Assembly: GCA_030141605.1 (NCBI GenBank)
Contig: JAQGDQ010000019.1
Span: forward strand, 682,001-746,000
Length of the DNA: 64,000 nucleotides
Source of the DNA: Tubiluchus corallicola
Taxonomy: Eukaryota > Priapulida > Priapulimorpha > Priapulimorphida > Tubiluchidae
Reading direction: 5' to 3'
The position numbers and the translations under genes are program-made. This document shows, piece by piece, positions 12,127-23,638 of this stretch. The notes under the pieces were generated by a model. The model saw only the letters and a program-made list of their open reading frames with translations. It made no database searches and had not been told where the DNA came from. How positions within the stretch are numbered: the stretch's first letter is position 1; every line of letters starts with the position of its first letter.

Positions 12127-12235
12127 GTTGTTGTATCCATATTTGGTCAACAGATAGAAAAGGTCAGTCCTTTAGATGAATCCGGCTTAACCGACAGCAA
12201 CGAGTATTACTCAGACAGCAACAACGATTTACAAG
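12127..12235 (+). CDS. Secreted cationic 4-Cys peptide precursor, acidic middle exon
   Basis: Exon of 109 nt between acceptor TCCCTGTAG (ending 12126) and donor CAAG|GTATTA (12236). It enters in phase 0 and leaves in phase 1. It first completes the signal peptide (VVVSIFG), then encodes a propeptide-like segment (EKVSPLDESGLTDSNEYYSD and following residues) with seven acidic residues and one basic, rich in Ser and Asn. Its acidity would balance the basic C-terminal segment encoded by the next exon, the charge arrangement of many antimicrobial and other processed peptide precursors. The other two frames of this exon hit stops, which supports the chosen frame. Confidence 0.55.
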
Positions 12236-12912
12236 GTATTACAAGTTTACTGAAAAATGTTCGAAGTGCAACTGCCGTTAACCACGATTCATCATGGAAA
12301 AAGCATGACAATACTATAGATTAAAAAATATTCAAGGTAAAAACGAAATACGGGCACTACTGCACATTGTCCCAGAACTTTAGTGACATAAATATTACGA
12401 AAATTTAAATGAACATTGATTTAAAAAATGTAGAAAACGTTAGCTTCAATTAGAGTATGTAGCAATTTAAGTACAACCAGTTGCCCTTCTGGCAAAGCCA
12501 AGTCAAGGGTAAAGATCATAGCCTAATAATAATTCGGCCTTTGTGCCCGTAATATGCAAAAAGTTCGAGGTTCAAATCTCCAATGCGAGTATTCCACATT
12601 TCCTTCTCCGCAAAACATATTGTTGCGTATTTGTGTTCAGTCTGTCGCCTATTGACATTCCTGGCGATTTAAGTTAAAACCATCTGATTGGTAAAGACCT
12701 GTAGTAATGAATGAATTAAAGTACACAAAAAGAGCAGAACTAAAAAGCCTGTTGAGCAATTTTCTGACGTTAAACGACTTTTTCACCTTTTGACGTTTGA
12801 TGAGCTTCATTTTTTCTAAATTCGAACAGTTTGATACCCGTGCTTCTGGTTGCAACTTACCTGGGTAGTGGTGAGTTCGGAAAAAGTGACACAAAAATAT
12901 AGTTGGTTCGAT

Positions 12913-12970
12913 TTGGGTATTGATTCCCCCCCATTACAGCATGGGTATTGATTCCCCCCCATTAACTTTT
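12913..12970 (+). repeat. Tandem duplication, 29-bp unit
   Basis: TGGGTATTGATTCCCCCCCA is repeated with a period of 29 bp (starts at 12913 and 12942). This is a recent local duplication inside the second intron of the secreted-peptide gene. Confidence 0.9.
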
Positions 12971-13581
12971 GTTTATCGGCAATTGCATCGGTTTAGATAA
13001 AGGTTTCGGCAAGCATTAATTTACACATTAAGACTACCATTATTTCACAAATGGTAGTACGGTAACGAATTTCTCAGTTTTATTATTTCCGCAGTTTCAA
13101 ATCTGTATATACTCGCAGCATAGTCAGCTATTTCTTTTTGCAATATTTAATTTAATATTTTTTGTCTGAATTTAATGTTCCATTATTACTCTGTGATCCG
13201 GTAATAAAGCACTTACGTGAAATGCCTTCGGATTTCTTTAAATAACATTCGGCAAGGAGAACAGTTAAGTCATGAAATACAAAATTGAAAAAAGTAGTAA
13301 CTCTAGTGTTTTATTGGCCCTGTAAAACGAAATTCGCATAACAAGACTTATAATACGTCTCAAAAGGAGGCTGCAGCGTCTCCAAGAATCTGGCATCTGA
13401 CCAAAGTTAAATGAACTTTTTTGACTCAAGAGTGATTGCCCTTTGCTCCAATAACTTTTTATTCTCATTTGCTGAATCTCGGCGAGACTTTATTTGGAGA
13501 TGATGACATGGCAGGTCTCATTGACAATATATCTGATTATCGAAGAATCATTCAGATTTGTCGCGTTTTCTTTTTACACAG

Positions 13582-13733
13582 GTTTAAATGAACTGTATCG
13601 GGAGGCCAGAAGTCGGTTTCGACGGCCAAGTCGGACACAGTGGTATGACAAATGCTGGCAAACATCTCGACGGATCTGCCGACCGAATGTGCGGGGTCGA
13701 CGAGTTTGTGAATTCATCTGGGCTTGTGCTTGA
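13582..13733 (+). CDS. Secreted cationic 4-Cys peptide precursor, C-terminal exon
   Basis: Last coding exon, following a strong acceptor (CGTTTTCTTTTTACACAG, ending 13581). It joins in phase 1 to exon 12127-12235 (codon G|GT) and stays open for 49 residues to TGA at 13731-13733. The segment has 13 Arg/Lys against 4 Asp/Glu. It contains four cysteines spaced C-x7-C-x9-C-x5-C, around ICRPNVRGRRVC, and ends at WACA. The Pro-Asn...Arg-Gly centre between inner cysteines suits a beta-hairpin with nested disulfides, as in tachyplesin-, androctonin- or protegrin-type peptides. Dibasic sites upstream (FRR, SRR) could release it. A peptide hormone is an alternative. I cannot match it to a family. GC content is visibly higher than in the flanks, and a possible poly(A) signal lies at 14175. 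Confidence 0.55.
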
Positions 13734-14174
13734 GAACATCATAATTTTGTATTTTATAATTATCACTCCAATTTTTTTACAAACGCCGCAACATTTGACA
13801 CAGCACATAAAAATAAGCACTATTACACCGTCGTCTAAACTGCTTCATCCTTAGCCGATAAAGACAAATTCCTAATTAATGCCTCTAGATGGATTTCTTG
13901 CTTAAACAATATTTTACACAAGCTAGCATTTTCATAAGAAGCATCCATTGAAGGGTATGTTAAGAGTCAATTACCAGTATACTTTTCTAAATTCCATTCT
14001 GACACGGAAAAGAGGATAACAGTCTGCTTGTTTTTCATAGTTTTGTCTTTTGATATTAATTAAAATTTACAAATATTCAAAACTACTCAAATTTCGGTAA
14101 TTTATTTAAACTTGTAAATTTTCGTACCAATTGTTTCTAAAATAAGCCATGCAGTTTTAATAACTAGCAACTGT

Positions 14175-14180
14175 AATAAA
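14175..14180 (+). terminator. Possible poly(A) signal for the secreted-peptide gene
   Basis: AATAAA, about 440 bp after the stop codon at 13733. In sequence this AT-rich such hexamers are common, so the assignment is weak. Confidence 0.2.
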
Positions 14181-17100
14181 CTTCGTCTTTATGAACGTTG
14201 TGCAAAAACTATCTGAAAGTGTATCATTAACTTTTGCTTCGCCGTGTATTTGCAAAAGTTCTTAACGTTTTACGTTGCTGTGAGTCTTAGATCTTTAAAG
14301 ACAGATAGCTCTGGAAACAGACCAAAGGATGTCCTGTAAAAAATGAAATACTGTTTACACTAAATTTTTAATTCATATGATATCATTTTGCGTTTTAGAT
14401 ATTAATAAGTTAACATTCACTGTGTTTAATTAAAAATGTTTCTATTGATCTTCTAATTTATGACACATTTATAACTATAATAACGAAAGAAATTCCATTT
14501 TCTTAATCGGCGGTGAAACTTGCTTTACAAAATATGTTTCACAACGCATACCAGTGCCGCCATCTACTAAAATTATTATTTAATTAATAAAGACTTGTGC
14601 ACTTAATGAAATTATAGTTTGTTTCGAGGACTGTGATTCTGGTATTTTTCAGATATAAACAAATTACAATAATTACAATAAAATCAGTAAAAAAATCGAG
14701 AACAGGAGGGTTCGTGCTGATAAAATAAGACAATTAACAAACATCAATTATCAAAATTTATTAAACGTTATTATTATGCACAAAACGACTTAAAGTGATA
14801 ACAAACAACGTTTCTACTTAAGTTAATTTATATAAATAAAGGAGTAGTTAAGAAAGGACTTCTTTTTATCCGTAAACAGGCAGCTGGAAAAGATGATGCA
14901 ATTTTACAATAAAACGTCGTTTAGAAATTTTAGTACATGAACTCATCCTTTCTAAACTCATTTTATTCAGCATAATTTGAGATTAGCACTTCAAATAAAT
15001 GACATATTACCCTAACAGAGGCGCTAGCATTCTTGTAGGCATTATTACTTCTAATGCTGTGATGTTGCATGTAATGTAGAATTGTAGATAACATTATAAA
15101 CGAAACACTTTTGCATAAATTTACATTATAGGCAAAATACGACACTGCATTTTAAATATTATATGTATATATGTATATACTAAAAAACTTAACAGAAAAG
15201 TTCACGTAACTACAAGCAAAATATAAAACACAATCTGCTCAAAAACAAAACATTCCCAAAGAAATTTGCCATAACAAAAAATTTAATAACTAGTCGTATG
15301 ACCTACTTACGAATATAATTACCTCAAGTGCAAACAAAAACGCAGGAATGAAAATAGCATGTAGTGAACAATATAGACTATCATGTCGTATCAAGTAATA
15401 ACTAAGATGATATTGTTATTGTTATTATTAGGCCAAATATTGGTTGTCCCGGGCTTAGACTTCGTAAAGAAATTAGTTAACTGATTTCAAAAATAAGCCT
15501 GAAAATATATGTTTGCGCTAAAAGCGTAACTTGCAGGCATCTGTATAATAAGCTAATAATATATATCAATAAATGAAAAGAAAATTTGTTAACAATGACT
15601 AAACAAGCTGGTTAATTGCAAAAAACGCAGGAAAATCTTTTTGTAAGTCGCTCTCTATGACTGCGATTACTTAATAGAGACCGTCATTATTGATTTTTCT
15701 ACCTTAAAAAGAAACATCTGTGTAACTGGCATAAAATAAAAGGGCAAAAATATTCTTCCTTCAGCCAGCATTAATTTAAACTTAAGTCATTTACCATACA
15801 AGACTGACGAGCGAATTTTTTGCAGTTTTTTCCACGCCAGTTACTGGCACATCTCTTTTTCAAGCTAGAAGGAAAACGCTAACAACAACTTTTTATTAAT
15901 TAACCACTTATGTTACTTAGTTAACTACTAATTACATCTCGGTAGGAAATGACTGTCATGCTGCGCTTGATGCTACACATAAGTGCATATCACAGTGTAA
16001 AAATGCAGGATATGCTAACAATTAGTATCCTGCATACATCAATAACTTTTTAATATTATAATATACTAAGAAGCAATAGACTGTAATACTAATACACTGC
16101 AAAACCCATTCGCTAACAAAAAACACTATGATTTTTATAAAATGTTTCATAATGTACACACAACCACCGGAAAACATTCAACATTAAACAGTTAATGAAA
16201 GATATGCATGTCTATCGTTTTTACCGAATAAAAACCAGATTTATAGAATAAAATTTAAAACAGTTCAATAGTATTAAGAAAAAGAATAATAGTTGCACGA
16301 GGCAGTGCCTAAACCTTCTATGTTCAAGTTCTAAAGTAAATTAAATTGAACTAACAATGAAACTTTTCACAAGAGCACGTCGAGAAAACAAACACAAATT
16401 TACACGCTAACAGGAGGATTGATACTTCTACGCGTATTTAATTATAAAAGAAATTGAACAAAAAAAGAATGCGTAACAAACATGGCATTTTCAGATGATA
16501 TTTCTTCTTGAGGTACTTTGTTTAGTTCTGCATCACGTTATTATTTTAGTTGTAGATTTTAATCAATTAACATTCTTTGTTTTAATCATCTTGTTAATTA
16601 CATATCTTGTCGAACTTATTTAGTGAGTAAACAAAAGTTTTTATATCAAGTTATCAAGTTCTAATCCGTCAGCCTTTATAATGACATCTGCTAGGATCTT
16701 CGAAATAGTGACGTTAAGCTTTGTTTTTATTCATGCACTTTCTCGAAATTTCCTTCATTAAAATTGTCGTTTTGATTTTTTTACTATTGCGTTAATCTTA
16801 TAAAATAGACAGTGATATAAGCCATAAAACGTCTCGGAGAGCAAAAAGTTATAGGTATCTGCAGAGCTGTTCACGATTATACGATTGAATTAAGCCTCAA
16901 ATTGCGCAGCTTTGGATCCCCTTTGGCAGCTGTAGTTTTGGTAGCAGGAAGAAGAGTTGAATAAACAGTTTGCAGAAAACAACATGTTTGTATCATAATA
17001 CTGATGTAAGAAAGGCTCACATCCGAAATCACAATTATGCTTATAATTGCATTAATATTTAAATATACTCAACGGTAGTTTGGCTATACCCACCGGCATC

Positions 17101-17752
17101 TGTTCTAACATCATTTTAGTTGAGTTAGATTGGCGGAAGGTTACTTTGATTGTTTGTAAGTATACTACAACTTTTCAACCAAAAAAGTACAAATAATGTT
17201 TTATGTCACTTCTCCCAAAGAGTAACTTCTCCCCAAAAAATCTTACAAAACTGTCATCAAAACTCAACTTCAACACATGGTGAAACAAAACCACAATTAT
17301 TATTACATTTTTGAAAACCAAATACTTATCGCCAAAAAGAAGAAATGTGAAAAAAACTCGGTTAAGTATATCATCAATACATAACTTTGAAATTTAAATT
17401 CTATAATTCAGCAAATGTTAGTGAATGTGAATATTTCGAAGTTGTCTCTCAAAAACTATTTTAAGGCAGTTAGATACTATAAAGAAATTCAACAACAAGT
17501 ATTTTAAAAAACATAATAATAAATCTTTGATCGGATTTTTTTATAAACCACGATTCCAACACTCACTCATCTCATAAGGCAGTTTATGGACGCCAGTCTT
17601 AATGTTTCGGGTGCCTATAATTACTCCACTCTTCCAAAATTTAGAACACCTTTCAGTCACCTTGCTGTTCAGTCCTACTAGCTCAACTGGCACTTGACTT
17701 AAAAAGAGAAAGTAGATTATAATCATTAAAACGAAATTGTATTTCGACTTTC
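14181..17752. other. AT-rich intergenic DNA and NCX 3' UTR side
   Basis: No exon or RNA gene recognised. The right-hand part, next to 17753, should contain the NCX 3' UTR (minus strand). The short minus frame at 17726-17541 is most likely 3' UTR. Confidence 0.5.
16726..16731 (-). terminator. Possible poly(A) signal for NCX
   Basis: TTTATT on the plus strand is AATAAA on the minus strand, about 1 kb after the NCX stop codon. It is a plausible poly(A) signal but weak, because the region is very AT-rich. Confidence 0.2.
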
Positions 17753-18135
17753 CTAAAATCCCTCAATGTAACAGTAGGACTCGAAGCTGCTGAGAAGTAC
17801 GTACGAAATCCACAGGCTAAAAAATATTAACGATGTTGGAATTTTGAACCTCCGAGGACCTCCAAGCTCGCCTCCTACTATGTTTGCCCTCCGTAATAAC
17901 AAAATTATCGTACAGATGACGGCAAATACACAGAAGATAGTGACAGAGAAAGCAAGTGAGCCTGGATCCACTGCAAATCCACCTTTGGTTTGAGCCACAG
18001 CGTGATAAATTGCTGCAAGCGACCATGCGATGCCAATTCCTAAGAAGACATTCACAGCATTGCTACCCGTGACATTTCCAATAGATGAGTCAGCATATTG
18101 GTCTTGCACTGCCGCCACTTTGCTAGCAAAAGTGT
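17753..18135 (-). CDS. Na+/Ca2+ exchanger, last coding exon
   Basis: Exon starts at 18135 after acceptor ATATTTCAG and ends at the stop codon 17755-17753. It completes the alpha-2 repeat begun in the previous exon (…GTSVP|D|TFASKVAAVQDQYADSSIG, then GNVTGSNAVNVFLGIG), with the conserved DTFASK and TGSNAVN residues of the ion pathway. It continues through the last membrane segments (PGSLAFSVTIFCVFAVI and a final hydrophobic helix) to a C-terminus YCYIEGF, close to the CHIKGF ending of vertebrate NCX. 126 complete codons plus stop follow the split Asp codon. The alternative frame open here (18026-17817) is a shadow. Confidence 0.95.
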
Positions 18136-18214
18136 CTGAAATATGACACATAAATTTATTGAGAACGAAAACTGATGAGAGTATGGCATAATTAGAGTAA
18201 AAAGTAATTGAGCA

Positions 18215-18340
18215 TGAAAAAATCCTTTAGTTCACGAATGTCAGTGTTGAACGACCATGTGGAAGCTGAGAATGACAGCAAATTTGAATGTCATTAAATT
18301 TGACAATATCAAGCTCGTCTTGATTTTCGTAATCTGCAAC
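18215..18340 (+). repeat. Dispersed repeat copy 1 (also at 21055-21180)
   Basis: This segment of an NCX intron shares ordered blocks with 21055-21180: GTCAGTG(T/C)TG(A/G)A, GACC(A/G)(T/C)GTG, GCT(G/C)AGAATGA, then TCAAGCT...CTTGATTTTC. Same orientation, diverged. The family is unknown and there is no coding capacity. Confidence 0.55.
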
Positions 18341-18395
18341 AAACTGTCACACAGGTCAGTTAGAAAGAGATTTTAAAACCACATTTTTCTACTAC

Positions 18396-18554
18396 CTGGC
18401 ACGCTAGTTCCAAGAGCGACAAATGAGATAGCAGTGACTGAATCCCTGAGCCCAATTGTGCAGCCAAAATGTGAGGCCAAATCTCCAATAATAGCTGTCA
18501 GCAAACCAATCATTATTATGCTAACTGTGAAGCATAACCAGCCACCCCAGTAAT
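18396..18554 (-). CDS. Na+/Ca2+ exchanger, exon with first half of alpha-2 repeat
   Basis: Acceptor TTTTCTAG before 18554 and donor CCAG|GTAGTA at 18395. It encodes (D)YWGGWLCFTVSIIMIGL, then IGDLASHFGCTIGLRDSV and FVALGTSVP, closely matching NCX proteins. This covers a membrane helix and the first half of the alpha-2 repeat, whose ALGTSVP motif lines the ion-binding site opposite ALGSSAPE of alpha-1. The alpha-2 repeat is split by a phase-1 intron inside the Asp codon of SVPD. Confidence 0.96.
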
Positions 18555-18807
18555 CTAGAAAAGACAATGTGATAAATAGTAGGTTTATATTTAACGTTCC
18601 ATACACTCACACAGCATAAGTCTACATTTTCCTTCAGTTTTTAGTTGTAGTGTGTTTCATTGTGATCCATCAACATCGTCGTCCATCGTTATCAGCATTA
18701 GTTTACACAAACTTCCTGTAATTCCTAATACTTACATCACGAAAGAGATTAATTATGTCGCTAGGGTGGTAAAGGCCAATCAAATTGCAGCATTGAAAAA
18801 GGCCTAC

Positions 18808-18936
18808 CTGTTGGTGGTACAAAAGCAAAAACAACTTTCCACGGTAATGTAAGAAAGTGCATGACATAATCAAAGCAGCTTGGCTGTTTCTCTTCACCCT
18901 CTTCTCCTTCCTCTCCTTCTTCATCATCATCATCAG
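18808..18936 (-). CDS. Na+/Ca2+ exchanger, acidic segment and membrane helix
   Basis: Acceptor TTTTGCAG before 18936 and donor ACAG|GTAGGC at 18807. It reads (A)DDDDEEGEEGEEGEEKQPSC, then FDYVMHFLTLPWKVVFAFVP. The run of Asp/Glu precedes the first membrane helix after the large cytoplasmic loop, as in other NCX proteins (vertebrate EDDDDDECGEEKLPSCFDYVMHF). The acidic run is longer here, through GAA/GAG/GGA expansion. Entry is in phase 1 and exit in phase 1. Confidence 0.96.
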
Positions 18937-19114
18937 CTGCAAAACGACCGGAAAAATATAAACAACATTTAAGTTATTTTTTGTCAGTTTTCCTATAAAG
19001 TTATGTCAAGTTATCCCTACATATTTTCTTTAGGCTTCTCACACAGGAAGTTCTTATCTTTCGTTAATTATTATTGCTTCGAAATTTGCATTTTTGCACC
19101 CTAGATGGCAGTAC

Positions 19115-19214
19115 CTGGATTTACACTGACGGCTTCTTTGAACTGTTGTGTCCAACTGGATGTTCCGAGCAGCGAAGCCACGTTTCCAGACTTGATTAAT
19201 GAATCTACCGTTGT
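19115..19214 (-). CDS. Na+/Ca2+ exchanger, end of cytoplasmic loop
   Basis: Acceptor TTTATCTAG before 19214 and donor CCAG|GTACTG at 19114. The 33 codons read TTVDSLIKSGNVASLLGTSS, then WTQQFKEAVSVNP, aligning with the conserved vertebrate TVDKLIKKTNLALVVGTNSW region just before the C-terminal membrane domain. It enters in phase 0 after exon 23100-22952 and leaves with one nucleotide carried to the next exon. Confidence 0.94.
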
Positions 19215-19854
19215 CTAGATAAAAATAAAAATGTCTTAAATATCAATATTCTTCATATCATATTTGATATCGAAGCCGTTCAACGTTATCGCGTCGTTGA
19301 GATTCCAATCCGCTACAGCCGACAATTTAATATTAACCAATAACCTAATAATTTATTTTAGCTTTTTGCAAATTTCTTTTTTGTTTATTCAAAATTCCAT
19401 TTAAGATCTATAAGTTATTGTACACAGATCAAACTGTTGCATGTTAGACCCAGTTATAGAGTGTCAGACTGTATATAAAAAACCAATCTTGTTTTCGTGA
19501 GCATCCACTTGGGGGGGGGGCATTAAGGTGTTTGAATGTGCACCTCGTGGAGAAGATATTATATAGCTCAGTTAAACTGGACATAGATACAAATATATTC
19601 ACCGGACAAGCTTCGTATGTGACGCAAAAAACGATTCGATGATATCTGTATCTTAGCGCAACACAAGCATTCCACTAATTTCAAATAGTTTTGCCGTGAT
19701 AATCTCGAAGATCTCAAACTCTCAAAGCTCTTGTACACATTTTAACACCAAATAAATATGGACGTATAGTCAAATTAAAGGACAAATCTACGAGATCACG
19801 GCTTCAACAAGTTGGGGATGACGAGCTCACATCACTAGACCTGCTCCTTTTTAC

Positions 19855-20405
19855 TTAAAAGGAAACCGGACGATTGGTTAGATTCAATCTCCTTTTAATT
19901 TACTGTCCAAAACATACATTTTTTGCCTATAAAAGTTAGCAGTTGTTTCTAATATTTGAATAATTACCTTGGAAAGTTAATTAACGGCAACCGAACACAG
20001 CTATTGCTTACGTCACGAACTAGCCACAGTTTTTGTCTGATGGTAGGTATCTTTCCTGGCGTCAAGCACGTTTGTGTAAGATCACTATAAGACGCTGATG
20101 TGATTCCAGGAAAATGAGCTCTACGACACACTGACGTCACAGACGAACATTGCAGTTCATGTCTTGCTTATCACTGTACTGCGCCTATTTGTCGGTGACG
20201 CGAATGTGACAAAAAGACGCCATTGCCAGTGTTAGTGGATTCGCTGAGCCGCGCGTAGCTTTGAAAGTTTAACAAAATTTAACTATCCGAGGTAATTATT
20301 ATTTAATCTAAGTTTAGATTTAAAAAAAGCTGTTGAAGGTTTCAATATTTTAGAGTATACTTTGTTTAGAAATGATGTCTACACAATCGTCCGGTTTTCC
20401 TTTAA
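19855..20405. mobile_element. TTAA-flanked MITE with about 25-bp inverted repeats
   Basis: The left end reads TTAA then AAGGAAACCGGACGATT (from 19855). The reverse complement of the right end reads TTAA then AAGGAAAACCGGACGATT (ending 20405). The terminal inverted repeats match over roughly 25 bp and the element is bracketed by TTAA on both sides, the target-site duplication of piggyBac-type transposons. The 543-bp interior has no transposase, so this is a non-autonomous copy. It sits in the 3.7-kb NCX intron between exons 22952 and 19214. Confidence 0.8.
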
Positions 20406-21054
20406 TTTGTAAAGAAGATAAAACTCAGAGGTCAGTGTTCAAGATTGCAGTAATGTCTAGATCATTAAGTCTAGTGAAACTTTTCCCTTTAAGAATCTCT
20501 CGATATGACATGACGAGCAAATAACATGTCAAACAGCAGAAGTCTACATAGTTATAGCTAGGCTTAAGTCAGGTTATCTAGTATGGGCAATTCGTGAGGT
20601 TGTTTGAGAAATTAACTCAATAAAATTTTTAATGCCCCTGACGCTGGTGTAGCTTCTAACTTAAATATTTCAGCTAGCTCTTTTAGATATGGTTGAAAGC
20701 AAACCTGCAAAGTCTCTCATCTAAAATAGATAAATACAGTTGGGTTAAAATAATGTTAATTTTGACATAAAATGGAGCAAAATGACATAAGCCTTGCCAT
20801 TAAAAGCAAAAGCATTTTTTTGGAAAATAAGAATTGTAAGAGTGTCGAAGAGAAAACAGACTGAAGTAGTAGAAGACAATTTTTTGGATGTCTTAGAGAA
20901 TGTAATATTAGAAGAACCAAAACTGTTTTATGTGTTAGGGTTTCATGCAGATCATTATGAAAATACCAAATGTTAAAAAGTGAGCACACCCATTATGATT
21001 CCAATTTTGAAAGTTTAAAAGGCGCGTAAATTGTAGTAGGCTATTACGCGGTCA

Positions 21055-21180
21055 TTCAAAACACTGTCATTCTCGAGTGTCAGTGCTGGAAGACCGCGTG
21101 TACGCTCAGAATGATGATCAAAGTTGAACCTCATTCAAGTTTGACGACGTCAAGCTGGCCTTGTCTTGATTTTCAAAAGT
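21055..21180 (+). repeat. Dispersed repeat copy 2 (also at 18215-18340)
   Basis: Second copy of the roughly 125-bp repeat described at 18215-18340, in the same NCX gene and same orientation. Confidence 0.55.
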
Positions 21181-22951
21181 GGCTGTCGTCATTTTCGGAA
21201 TAAACAGCCAATAATAATGCGTGCTGGTGACACAGCTAGAAGAACCCCCATTTACAGCTAAAAATGGCGAATTATTAGCAAAAGTAACAAATGGTGAAAA
21301 TGCTCGAGAAGCAAAGTCAAACGCTTAGTACTCTGCCACATCTTTGGAATAGGGCTGAATTGGGAAATCTTGTTTAAAATCGCATTTCGGTAATTTCGTT
21401 CAAAACGTTTTGCTTATATTTGTACAGCTGTTTGATCAGATCCAACACAATGGCCGTTCTCGTATGTTATCGTAAGAGAAAATTGTGTACGTAGTTGGAA
21501 GCTGCTTTGTACTATGCCGAAACCCCGATCGCGTCTGATGTCGTATATATGCTTCGGAGTGCCTGTGACAGGATCTAAGCTCATTATCAAAAGAATCCTT
21601 TAATGAGACGCTGAAGCGGCAAATGTATTCTATCACGTCTGGATGTATACATCTTTCCTCAACAAAATAAATTGATGGATAAGTTTCTCCGAACATAGCA
21701 CCGTCATTTTTCAAGATGGCTGCAACCCCATATCTCTAGGTAAGTATTGCTAGTGGAAATATTCATAGTTTTTATCTATGGTACAAATGGTTAAGCAAAC
21801 CACCTTATTTGTGCCTGGAAAAGAGTTATCCACAATTGAAGAATTTCACTAACTTGTACCGCTAAAGGAGGAGTAGCATAAATATTGGGTAGGCTATCTA
21901 ACATTTCATTGTGACGACCTATTTATTACTCTTTTAACTTAAGATAGTTGTATCTATGTCAAACTAAAAGCCTCCGTTATGAAGCTCTCCAGACTTAGCA
22001 TGGGTCTCCAGTGAAAAATTCAAACTTGTACGAGTTTGTGAATATGGTATGGAAATGGTATAGAACTTGGCACGGAAATTTTGCCTTACTTTACAAACTT
22101 TGAGGTGTCCGTCGTATACTCTGGGCAGCTATGTTTAGAATTTGTGATACTTGCTATGGAAACTGTCCCTTGCGCTACATAATTTGGTGTCTCAGTGCAG
22201 CTATGTTTGGAATTTGATCCAAATCTTTATTCTAAAGACGGAAACCTTTTATGAGTACTCGAGTTTCTGCAGGTGTTCCCATTTCGCTGTCCCGTAATTA
22301 CGTGTTTACATAGTTTCCTTGAGATTCAGAGCCATTCCATAAGGCACACAAAACTCGAATCCACAGCTATAGACACTTTTTCAAGGTAAAGGCTACACCT
22401 CTTCATATATGCCATCGTCCTTATCAAGACATTACATGCAATGTTGTTAGCTGTGTGATTATTAACATAGTCAGGTGTCCAGTGCAGAAAACAAAGCTTG
22501 TTAAGTGAGTAAGCAGGCAAAGCAGAAAATGAGTACAAGATACATATTAAGTTCAGCAACAGCTGAGATCTGACTTATGATGTAATACCACTGAGAAACT
22601 TAGAAAGGGAATCCATCGAGACAGGTCAATTGTGGTTAAACAACTGAACAGCTACTAAGAATAATACTTTAGTTCTTTAATTTTTATACATTTAATACTT
22701 CATTGGCAGCTCTAATCAGTGTGCGTGCGTGTGCGTGTGTAGGAAAAGTATATAGAGAATATTTTAAAAGTGCGCTGAATGTATGAATTACAAGAAAAAC
22801 AATTCGCTATAATACCATTAATATGTACAGAATCAGTTTTGCTTCATTAAAATTTGGATCAAATTACTTTCGCTAGGAAATGACACGTTCAAGAAAGTAA
22901 TTTTATCAGATTTTATTCGACCGTGCATCAATATTGTAAAGCTCTTCGTAC

Positions 22952-23100
22952 CTTGAATTCCATGCTTTCTTTTATCTTGATAGCAACACGTGTAACGTCT
23001 CCTAGTTTAGGTTTACCCATTTGAGCAATCTTTTCTTCTTCTGTCATTTCCTTTTCACTCTTTTCAACCTCCGCACCAGAGTCTCCAGATTCTGAACCCT
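22952..23100 (-). CDS. Na+/Ca2+ exchanger, loop exon after Calx-beta 2
   Basis: Acceptor AATTTTTCAG before 23100 and donor CAAG|GTACGA at 22951; 149 nt, entering in phase 1 and leaving in phase 0. It reads (E)GSESGDSGAEVEKSEKEM, then TEEEKIAQMGKPKLGDVTRV and an IKESMEFK ending, aligning with vertebrate EEEERRIAEMGRPILGEHTKLEVIIEESYEFK. In vertebrates this region receives the small cassette exons (C-F) of the splice-variable loop; here an acidic Ser/Glu-rich lead-in takes that place and I see no extra cassette between 23101 and 23549. Confidence 0.95.
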
Positions 23101-23549
23101 CTGAAAAATTTTTGTTTCCTTCATTGCAAATATGCAAAAGAAAAAATAAAGAATAGACGCCATGATCGCAGGAAACATGTACTGAGAACCTAAGTACTGA
23201 GTTTCTAAGAACTCATGTACAGTATGGAATCAATTAATTATTTCCTTGAAATTTAACTTCATTATAAAAAATGCTATATGGAATTAATTTCTATGGAGTT
23301 TAGAAATAATTGTTTTTTATTACATGTTCCAACAGGTTTTCATTGTTATGTCGTGATTGTGTATTTATTTACCATACATTTAGTTTTTTAACAGCTCGGT
23401 AATGACCCGGCAATCATTATTTTTAGACGTATATATTATTGTTTGCAGAAGCAATTAGTTCATTTGTGACAAGATGCGCTTATATTTGTAATTTTACTGC
23501 AATAATTTATCTCTTCATCTTCACAAAAAACTGTTAAAGGATGCGTTAC

Positions 23550-23638
23550 CAACAACATGAGGATCTTCCAGTTCGAGGTAGAACACTTCGTCTTTCTCGT
23601 ATTCTTCATCATCGATAATTTGAATATGAATAAAAGAC
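23550..23638 (-). CDS. Na+/Ca2+ exchanger, second half of Calx-beta 2
   Basis: A short 89-nt exon between acceptor TTTTTTTCAG (before 23638) and donor TTG|GTAACG (23549). It restores the codon split at 50085 and reads (E)SFIHIQIIDDEEYEKDEVFY then LELEDPHVV, matching the IDDEEYEKNE..FLELGEP strand and Ca2+-binding loop of the second Calx-beta domain. It corresponds to the position of the mutually exclusive exons A/B of vertebrate NCX genes. The acidic IIDDEEYEK contributes to Ca2+ binding in this family. The plus-strand frame over it is a shadow. Confidence 0.93.

Noticed and set aside
12480-12600. tRNA-like B box GAGGTTCAAATCTCC
   Set aside because: No convincing A box or stem pairing at the right spacing; probably a chance match or a very old SINE scrap.
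13584-13854. Minus frame 13820-13584 and plus frame 13588-13854 over the peptide gene's last exon
   Set aside because: They overlap the frame that joins in phase to the signal-peptide exons. The plus one starts inside the exon and runs into AT-rich 3' UTR; neither has a family match.
21436-21714. Minus-strand frame of 92 codons with mixed composition
   Set aside because: No recognisable domain and no splice-site support; it lies in an NCX intron on the same strand. It could be a transposon scrap, but I cannot support a call.
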